From an uncultured Clostridia bacterium (GTDB taxonomy: Bacteria; Bacillota; Clostridia; Christensenellales; Borkfalkiaceae), in assembly GCA_947174955.1 (NCBI GenBank), contig CAMWKX010000025.1:1-11186 (forward strand): DNA of 11,186 bases, written 5' to 3'. The translations under genes were made by a program, and so were the position numbers. Numbering within the stretch: the first letter of the stretch is position 1; each line of letters starts with the position of its first letter. Below are positions 6,687-11,186 of this stretch, one piece after another. The notes beneath the pieces are model-generated. The model worked only from the letters and a program-made list of their open reading frames with translations. It did no database searches and had not been told where the DNA came from.

Positions 6687-6715
6687 ATTATAATATTCAA
6701 GCCGCGTTTTGTCAA
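6687..6715 (-). promoter_or_regulatory. Perfect-consensus sigma-A promoter of the esterase lipoprotein
   Basis: Minus-strand TTGACA (6710-6715) and TATAAT (6687-6692) both match consensus 6/6 with a 17-nt spacer. Transcription would start near 6680, giving a leader of only about 25 nt before the start codon. No operator-like repeat is obvious. The -35 begins 9 nt after the recG stop codon. No terminator is visible after recG, so read-through from recG may add to expression. Confidence 0.9.
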
Positions 6716-6724
6716 TAGCCAAAA

Positions 6725-8734
6725 TCAGTTAAGTATTACGTCTTTCAGACTGTCGTACTTTCTGAGTGCGGCGCGGCGTAAAGCAGTCGTATCGAACGCG
6801 CCCGAGAAAGCGTCGTCGGAAATCTTCTTTGCCGTAAACACCGCGGACACGGGAAAGCGCAGAGTTTTCAGCTCGGACAAAATCCGCCCGCTCTGCCGCG
6901 TGCCCATAAAATCGCCGCCGCCCCTTATCTTCAAATCGAACTCGGCAATGGCAAAGCCGTCCGAATTGTTCTTTAAAACCGAAAGCCTTTCGCGCGCAAT
7001 ATCACTGTCGTTATCCGTCAGAAGGAAGCAGTAGCTCTTGACGCTCCCTCTGCCCACGCGCCCCCTAAGCTGGTGCAGCTGCGACAGTCCGAACCTGTCG
7101 GCGTTGTATATGACCATTACGGTCGCGTCGGGCACGTCCACGCCCACCTCGATGACCGTCGTCGAAACGAGGCAGTCGTAAGTCTTATCGCGGAACGCCG
7201 CCATCACCTCTTCCTTTTTCTTGTCGTTCATTCTGCCGTGCAGAAGCCCGAAGCGGACGGACGGCATAGCCTTTTGCAAATCCTCGAAAAGCTCGGTGAC
7301 CGACATAATCGTACCCTCGTCGTCGCCCTCGATTTTGGGGCACACGAAATACGCCTGCCGCCCCTGCCTTGTTTCGCCGCAAATCCACGCAAGCATATCG
7401 TTATATCTGCTGTTTTTTATGATTGACGTGGATATATCCTGCCGCGAATGCGGTTTTTCTTTAATAGTCGTTATATCCAGATCGCCGTAGAATACGAGCG
7501 AAAGCGTGCGCGGTATGGGCGTTGCGCTCATAACCAGGCAATCGCAATTGACTCCTTTTTCGGTAAGCGCCGAACGCTGGGCAACACCGAAACGCTGTTG
7601 TTCGTCGCACACGACGAGTGATAAATTTTTAAATTCGACGTCCTTCTGAATGACCGCGTGCGTACCGCAAACTATATCGACCGTGCCGTCTTTTAATCCC
7701 TTTTTAATCTCCCTCTTTTCCGCCGCGGTCGTCGAACCGGACAAAAACCGCACGTTGAATTCGGGCAGATATTTTTGTAGCTGTGCGCAGTTCTGCCGTG
7801 CCAAAACCTCTGTAGGCGACAGCATTGCCGCCTGATAACCCGATTTGACCGCCATATATGCCGCGGCCAACGCCACCGCCGTCTTGCCGCAACCGACGTC
7901 GCCCTGCAAAAGTCTGTTCATAACCTTGGGCGAGCGCACGTCGCTTAAAACGTCGCTGACCGCCCCTTTCTGCCCGTCGGTGAACTCGAAGGGAAAGCGG
8001 CTTAAAAACTCCTTAATATCGCCGTCGGAAACGGTATAGCGGTTGACCCTCGCAACCTCGCCGTCGCCCTTGATGACCTTGAACGCGGACACGAGCAAAA
8101 AGTACTCCTCGATGGCAATTCTCTCACTTGCCTCGGCAATATCCTGCTGCGAAGAAGGGCAATGCAGTCTGTAAAAGGCGTCTTTTAACGGCGATAGCCC
8201 ATACTTTTTTTGCAGTGCAAACGGTATCGCGCTTTCGGTATTTACGTTCCGAAGAGCCTGCCGAACCGCCGTTCTTACCACCCCTTGCGTGAGTGTTCCA
8301 GACAGCGGATATACGGGCAGAATACCTTGCAGATTGCGCACGCTTTCCATCTTTTCGAAGGTGGGATTGACCATCGACGCGCCCATACCGTACTTATTCT
8401 GCACCCGCCCGTAAAAGAGGTATTTCTCCCCCTGCGCGAGCTTTGCCGCAACGTACGGCTGGTTGAACCATACCGTATGGAAAAGATTGTCCCCCTGACG
8501 GCACAGCGCCTTTACGAACGGACGGCGGGCGTAGTCGTTCCGCTCGACCGACAGCACCTCGCACACGGTTAAAATGACCGTATTATGGTACGCGTTCGCA
8601 ATGGAATTGGTGTGCGTGAGGTCGACGAAATCGCGCGGGTACAGCCGCAGTAAATCTTCCTGCGAAAACACGCCCAGCTTATTCAGTTGTTTTTCACGCG
8701 CCTCGGACACGTACTTTAAGTCGGTTAGTTTCAT
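6725..8734 (-). CDS. recG: ATP-dependent DNA helicase RecG
   Basis: RecG is a superfamily 2 translocase that remodels stalled replication forks and branched recombination intermediates on the nucleoid. The 669-residue protein has all parts: a wedge/OB-fold N-terminal domain (about 50-130), Walker A GDVGCGKT (278-285), motif Ia SPTEVLARQ, GTHA (357-360), motif II DEQQRFG (377-383), motif III SATPIPRT (403-410), motif V STTVIEVGVDVP, motif VI QLRGRVGR (555-562) and the C-terminal GTRQSG (611-616). Motif II reads DEQQ where most RecG proteins have DEQH. The start is the only sensible one: it gives MKLTDLKYV, the usual N-terminus, and an in-frame TAA lies just upstream. No Shine-Dalgarno sequence is visible in front of it. 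It follows fakA by 48 nt, as in many Firmicutes, but a hairpin occupies that spacer. Identification is secure. Confidence 0.97.
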   Translation of the reverse strand: MKLTDLKYVSEAREKQLNKLGVFSQEDLLRLYPRDFVDLTHTNSIANAYHNTVILTVCEVLSVERNDYARRPFVKALCRQGDNLFHTVWFNQPYVAAKLAQGEKYLFYGRVQNKYGMGASMVNPTFEKMESVRNLQGILPVYPLSGTLTQGVVRTAVRQALRNVNTESAIPFALQKKYGLSPLKDAFYRLHCPSSQQDIAEASERIAIEEYFLLVSAFKVIKGDGEVARVNRYTVSDGDIKEFLSRFPFEFTDGQKGAVSDVLSDVRSPKVMNRLLQGDVGCGKTAVALAAAYMAVKSGYQAAMLSPTEVLARQNCAQLQKYLPEFNVRFLSGSTTAAEKREIKKGLKDGTVDIVCGTHAVIQKDVEFKNLSLVVCDEQQRFGVAQRSALTEKGVNCDCLVMSATPIPRTLSLVFYGDLDITTIKEKPHSRQDISTSIIKNSRYNDMLAWICGETRQGRQAYFVCPKIEGDDEGTIMSVTELFEDLQKAMPSVRFGLLHGRMNDKKKEEVMAAFRDKTYDCLVSTTVIEVGVDVPDATVMVIYNADRFGLSQLHQLRGRVGRGSVKSYCFLLTDNDSDIARERLSVLKNNSDGFAIAEFDLKIRGGGDFMGTRQSGRILSELKTLRFPVSAVFTAKKISDDAFSGAFDTTALRRAALRKYDSLKDVILN

Positions 8735-8748
8735 TGTTTATAAAATTT

Positions 8749-8771
8749 AAGGAAGGCGTTGCGCCTTCCTT
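8749..8771 (-). terminator. Perfect 10-bp hairpin between fakA and recG, possible terminator or attenuator
   Basis: AAGGAAGGCG (8749-8758) and CGCCTTCCTT (8762-8771) form a perfect 10-bp inverted repeat with a 3-nt loop (or 9 bp with 5). It starts 11 nt after the fakA stop codon. On the minus strand it is followed by AAATTTTAT, an imperfect U-tract; on the + strand the following sequence is T-rich but no gene ends there. It is likely to end part of the yloU-fakA transcripts and to lower recG expression. Its edge is 14 nt from the recG start codon. Confidence 0.6.
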
Positions 8772-8782
8772 TGTTATTTGTA

Positions 8783-10432
8783 TTACTCTAAGCTTACCAT
8801 ATAATAATATACGGGCTGACCGCCGTAGTGGAAATCCACCTCGCAGTCGGGGAAGGTTTCGCCGACCTTCGCCGCAAGCGCTTCCGCCGCCGCTTCGTCC
8901 ACTCCCTCGCCGTAGTAGAGGGTAATCATCTCGTGCTCGGCGTTCTTCATTTTCTTGATTAAATCGAGCGTGGTGTCGTCGACGTTAGTACCCTTAGCCA
9001 GAATCTTCTTGGAGTTGAGACCTATGATATCACCCTCTTTGAGCTTGAAGCCGTTCATAGTGGTATTGCGCACCGCGTAGGTTACCTGACCTGCGGCAAC
9101 GTTGTCGATTGCGTGGGTCATATTGGTCTTGTTTTCGGGCACGCTCTCCTCGGGATTGAACACGAGCGCCGCCGAAATGCCCTGCGGCACGTTCTTGGTG
9201 GGGATAACGTGTATGGTGCGGTTGTTCACAAGCCCCTTAGCCTGCTCCGCCGCCAAGATGATGTTGGAGTTGTTGGGGAAGACGAATACGTTTGCCGCGT
9301 TTATCTTCTGAACCGCGTCGGCAATGTCCTGCGCCGAGGGGTTCATAGTCTGTCCGCCTTCGATTACGCGGTCGACCATCAAGTCCTTGAAAATCTCGGC
9401 AAGTCCCGAGCCCGCGCAGATTGCCAGCATACCCATAGCCTTCTTTTCGGCTTCGAGCTTCTTTTTGAGCTGTCTGTTCTCTTCGAGCATATTCTCGATT
9501 TTAAGTCTGTCAAGCTCGCCCAGCTCCAACGCATAGGTTAAAGCTATACCGGGGGTGTTGGTGTGCACGTGCACTTTTATAAATTCCAAATCGCCTATGC
9601 AGATTACGCTGTCGCCGATGCCCATCAGCTTTTCTTTGAGCTTGTCGATATCGGCAAGCGTCGTCTGCGGCTTTAAGTTGATTACGAAAAATTCGGTGCA
9701 GTATGCGAACTCGATATCGCCCAAATCAAGATTTATGATATCGGAATTGTCGTCGAAGTCGGGTTCCTTTTCCTTAACCTGCACTTCGGTGGGGATTTCC
9801 GTGCCGACGATGTCCTCGCCCGAAATTGCCGCGAGGAAGCCGCGCATAATGGTCATAAGACCCATACCGCCGCTGTCTACGACGCCCGCTTTTTTGAGTA
9901 CGGGAAGAAGTTCGGGGGTCTGCGCCAGCGCCTCGTCACCCACGGCGATTAACGCCTTTAAAAAGTCTACGAAATCCTTATTTTTGGACGCGAGCTTGCC
10001 CGCGCTCTCGCTCATCAGCCTTACGACCGTTAAAATCGTGCCCTCTTTGGGAATGGAAACGGCGGAATAGGCAACCTTTGTGCCCGCCTCGATGGCCTTT
10101 GCGAAAGTTTTGGTGTCGAAATTCTGGTTACAGTCCTTGATAACCGAGCAGATTCCCCTGAAAATCTGCGAGGAAATTACGCCCGAGTTACCTCTCGCGC
10201 CGCGCAGCGCGCCCTTTGAAACCGAGTCGCATATTTCCTGAAAGCGGTTGGACGAGCATGCGTTCATCTCCTTTACCGCCGATTGCAGCGTAAGCGACAT
10301 ATTCGTACCCGTGTCGCCGTCGGGTACGGGGAAAACGTTAAGGGCGTCGATTTTAGCCCTGTTTATTTCAAGCATTCTTGCACCGGAAGCAACCATTTTG
10401 CGAAATTCGGTGCTATTGACGGTTTTTTGCAT
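8783..10432 (-). CDS. fakA: Fatty acid kinase catalytic subunit FakA (YloV, DAK2 family)
   Basis: FakA phosphorylates fatty acids held by a FakB (DegV-family) partner, feeding acyl-phosphate into phospholipid synthesis through PlsY or to acyl-ACP through PlsX. It acts in the cytoplasm. The 549-residue length is typical. The N-terminal DAK2 kinase domain (about 1-205) has NVFPVPDGDTGTNM with Asp38 and Asp40 as metal/nucleotide ligands and GARGNSGVISSQ (78-89). The middle domain has YCTEF (Cys245) and KVHVHTNTPG (His288, His290), matching the Cys and His-x-His zinc site described for FakA. The C-terminal third (about 335-549) is the regulatory/FakB-contact domain. The start has a TGGAGA ribosome binding site 6 nt upstream. 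It follows yloU by 56 nt in the conserved rpmB/yloU-yloV-recG cluster. No FakB gene is in the window, as is usual. Confidence 0.95.
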   Translation of the reverse strand: MQKTVNSTEFRKMVASGARMLEINRAKIDALNVFPVPDGDTGTNMSLTLQSAVKEMNACSSNRFQEICDSVSKGALRGARGNSGVISSQIFRGICSVIKDCNQNFDTKTFAKAIEAGTKVAYSAVSIPKEGTILTVVRLMSESAGKLASKNKDFVDFLKALIAVGDEALAQTPELLPVLKKAGVVDSGGMGLMTIMRGFLAAISGEDIVGTEIPTEVQVKEKEPDFDDNSDIINLDLGDIEFAYCTEFFVINLKPQTTLADIDKLKEKLMGIGDSVICIGDLEFIKVHVHTNTPGIALTYALELGELDRLKIENMLEENRQLKKKLEAEKKAMGMLAICAGSGLAEIFKDLMVDRVIEGGQTMNPSAQDIADAVQKINAANVFVFPNNSNIILAAEQAKGLVNNRTIHVIPTKNVPQGISAALVFNPEESVPENKTNMTHAIDNVAAGQVTYAVRNTTMNGFKLKEGDIIGLNSKKILAKGTNVDDTTLDLIKKMKNAEHEMITLYYGEGVDEAAAEALAAKVGETFPDCEVDFHYGGQPVYYYMVSLE

Positions 10433-10472
10433 TTTATCTCCAATTAAAAATGAATATTTATAGTATAAAATA

Positions 10473-10502
10473 GAGTTAAACCTTAATTTTAAAGTTTAAC
10501 TC
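10473..10502 (-). repeat. 9-bp inverted repeat spanning the yloU stop codon
   Basis: GAGTTAAAC (10473-10481) and GTTTAACTC (10494-10502) form a perfect 9-bp stem with a 12-nt loop. In the mRNA it covers the last codons and stop of yloU and is followed by TATTTTATA. It could act as a weak attenuator or mRNA-stabilising element between yloU and fakA. The stem is mostly A-U. Confidence 0.4.
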
Positions 10503-10836
10503 CTATGATGTTGACGTTTACGGTGTCAACAATCATACCCGTAAACTTTTCAACCTTGTATTTAATTCCTTCCTTCAGGCTCTCGGCGACCGCGTTAATC
10601 GAAACGCCGTACTTGATAACCACGTAAATATCGATAAAAATCCTGTCGCCGCTGGTTACGACTTTAACGCCCTTGCCCGACTGCTTCTTTAAAAGCTCGG
10701 ACATAGAATCGGTAAAGCGGCGGGTGACGGTTTCCACAATTCCGTAGCACTCCAAGGCGGCGTTTGCAGCCACCTTTGCTATTGCCAGATCGGATATTGA
10801 AATTTTACCGTATACGTTGCTTGTGTTTACCGACAT
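10489..10836 (-). CDS. yloU: Asp23/Gls24 family envelope stress protein (YloU-like)
   Basis: Small cytoplasmic protein of 115 residues. Family members are envelope-associated; Asp23 of Staphylococcus aureus is tethered to the membrane by a partner and linked to cell wall stress. The exact activity is unknown. Features of the family are visible: an opening GKISISDLAIAKVAANAALECYGIV, a GVKVV strand, IFIDIYVVIKYGVSINAVAESLKEGIKYKVEKFTGM and a terminal VNVNIIGVKL strand. No membrane segment is present, as expected. The start at 10834-10836 has an AAGGAT ribosome binding site 8 nt upstream. It is the first gene of the minus-strand unit yloU-fakA-recG and diverges from rpmB, the arrangement known in Bacillus subtilis, which supports the YloU name over a stress paralogue. 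A predicted promoter lies about 55 nt upstream. Confidence 0.93.
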   Translation of the reverse strand: MSVNTSNVYGKISISDLAIAKVAANAALECYGIVETVTRRFTDSMSELLKKQSGKGVKVVTSGDRIFIDIYVVIKYGVSINAVAESLKEGIKYKVEKFTGMIVDTVNVNIIGVKL

Positions 10837-10856
10837 ATTTTATATCCTTATTTTAT

Positions 10857-10887
10857 ACAGTCGCGCGCAATAACTCGCTACGACTGT
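10857..10887 (-). promoter_or_regulatory. yloU: Leader hairpin of yloU
   Basis: ACAGTCG (10857-10863) and CGACTGT (10881-10887) form a perfect 7-bp stem around a 17-nt loop that can pair further. It fills most of the short leader between the predicted yloU promoter and the ribosome binding site. No U-tract follows in the minus direction. It may control mRNA stability or be a protein site; the function is unknown. Confidence 0.4.
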
Positions 10888-10891
10888 TTTA

Positions 10892-10920
10892 ATTTTACTA
10901 TTTTTTTACTTTTTTGGCAA
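10892..10920 (-). promoter_or_regulatory. yloU: Predicted promoter of the yloU-fakA(-recG) unit
   Basis: Minus-strand TTGCCA (-35, 10915-10920, 5/6) and TAAAAT (-10, 10892-10897, 5/6) are separated by 17 nt of A-rich sequence. Transcription would start near 10885, at the base of the leader hairpin. The good match and position support it, although the spacer's A-tracts make several alternative alignments possible. Confidence 0.7.
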
Positions 10921-10935
10921 GTATTTTATTACAAT

Positions 10936-10955
10936 TACCCCATTTTATTTGGGTA
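10936..10955. repeat. Inverted repeat in the yloU/rpmB divergent spacer
   Basis: TACCC (10936-10940) and GGGTA (10951-10955) are separated by 10 nt. The site lies upstream of both divergent promoters, 16 nt beyond the yloU -35. It is one of the few GC-containing elements in a very AT-rich spacer. It could be an operator half-site pair or chance; no known regulator was recognised. Confidence 0.25.
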
Positions 10956-11012
10956 GTCTTAAATTTATTTTGAATAAAGTTAAAAAAATTTAGTCGTTTA
11001 GCGCGTTTTTGT

Positions 11013-11041
11013 TTGATTTTTTTTATTCGCCGTGATATGAT
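11013..11041 (+). promoter_or_regulatory. rpmB: Predicted promoter of rpmB
   Basis: TTGATT (-35, 11013-11018, 4/6) and TATGAT (-10, 11036-11041, 5/6) have a 17-nt spacer. Transcription would start near 11048, leaving a leader of about 70 nt before rpmB. It diverges from the yloU promoter with about 90 nt between the two -35 boxes. Confidence 0.65.
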
Positions 11042-11047
11042 AAGTAG

Positions 11048-11066
11048 GCTGTATGAAAGATACGGC
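11048..11066 (+). promoter_or_regulatory. rpmB: Hairpin at the start of the rpmB leader
   Basis: GCTGTAT (11048-11054) pairs with ATACGGC (11060-11066), 7 bp including one G-U, with a GAAAG loop. It is followed by GTTATTTTTAA, so it has the layout of a weak intrinsic terminator placed before rpmB. This could be an attenuator responding to L28 or another signal, or simply a 5' stabilising hairpin. Confidence 0.4.
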
Positions 11067-11118
11067 GTTATTTTTAACCCTTTAAATTTTAGAGAAACCT
11101 ATTGCGGGAGGAAATATT

Positions 11119-11186
11119 ATGTCCAGAGTTTGTAGCGTATGCGGAAAAGGTCAGACGTCGGGTAACAACGTCAGCCACTCCAAGAG
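11119..11186 (+). CDS. rpmB: Ribosomal protein L28 (bL28), N-terminal fragment
   Basis: L28 is a small large-subunit protein; the full protein has about 62-78 residues. Only 22 complete codons are in the window, starting MSRVCSVCGKGQTSGNNVSH. The CSVCGK segment with its Cys pair is the metal-binding (zinc-type) form of L28, and the NNVSHS segment is a family hallmark. A strong ribosome binding site, GGGAGG at 11106-11111, lies 7 nt before the ATG. The gene is divergent from yloU, the conserved Firmicutes arrangement. The reading frame is open to the window end, so the gene is cut by the edge and not broken. Confidence 0.95.
   Translation, partial: MSRVCSVCGKGQTSGNNVSHSK

Noticed and set aside
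6656..6715. 20-residue N-terminal extension of the lipoprotein
   Set aside because: Its ATG falls inside the -35 box of a perfect promoter, upstream of the predicted transcription start, and it would put a charged stretch before the signal peptide. The downstream ATG has a good ribosome binding site.
10837..11118. A CRISPR leader, riboswitch or small RNA in the AT-rich divergent spacer
   Set aside because: No repeats, no recognisable riboswitch core and no T-box elements. The content is explained by two divergent promoters, leader hairpins and A/T tracts.

Overview
The window looks like a core-genome stretch of a Gram-positive Bacillota, most likely an uncultured anaerobic member of class Clostridia. 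The reasons are the divergent rpmB / yloU (Asp23) - yloV (fakA) - recG arrangement known from Firmicutes, a lipoprotein with a Gram-positive style Cys/His repeat ectodomain, strong AGGAGG-type ribosome binding sites and sigma-A type promoters with 17-nt spacers. Coding sequence is moderately GC-balanced, while the spacers are AT-rich. All genes but the last are on the minus strand, so the natural reading order runs from the right end to the left.

Right end (about 8.78-11.19 kb): the first 22 codons of rpmB (ribosomal protein L28, + strand) diverge from yloU (Asp23/Gls24 family), which is followed by fakA (fatty acid kinase catalytic subunit). Each side of the 282-nt divergent spacer has its own promoter, and there are hairpins in both leaders. 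recG (6.73-8.73 kb) follows fakA after a 48-nt spacer that holds a perfect 10-bp hairpin; recG has no visible Shine-Dalgarno sequence.

Middle (4.40-6.72 kb): a 733-residue secreted lipoprotein stands alone between two housekeeping blocks. It has a perfect-consensus promoter (TTGACA-17-TATAAT) and a strong intrinsic terminator. It combines a lipobox signal peptide, four Cys/His-rich repeats with almost fixed ligand spacing, an SGNH esterase domain of the rhamnogalacturonan-acetylesterase type and a C-terminal beta-rich domain that may bind carbohydrate. It is the only accessory-looking gene in the window and the best candidate for novelty.

Left end (1-4.38 kb): the str operon in classical order, rpsL-rpsG-fusA-tuf, with tuf cut by the window edge. 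rpsL has a near-consensus promoter and a hairpin-rich leader of about 130 nt. The 192-nt rpsL-rpsG spacer contains four consecutive hairpins, a plausible place for S7-type autoregulation. tuf has an additional promoter of its own and a leader of about 115 nt. The rpoBC and L7Ae-type genes that often precede rpsL in Firmicutes are absent here.

There is no tRNA, rRNA, CRISPR array, transposase or integrase. No gene-free stretch exceeds 300 nt. I see no clearly new multi-gene system; the notable points are the repeat-bearing esterase and several undescribed structured leaders.
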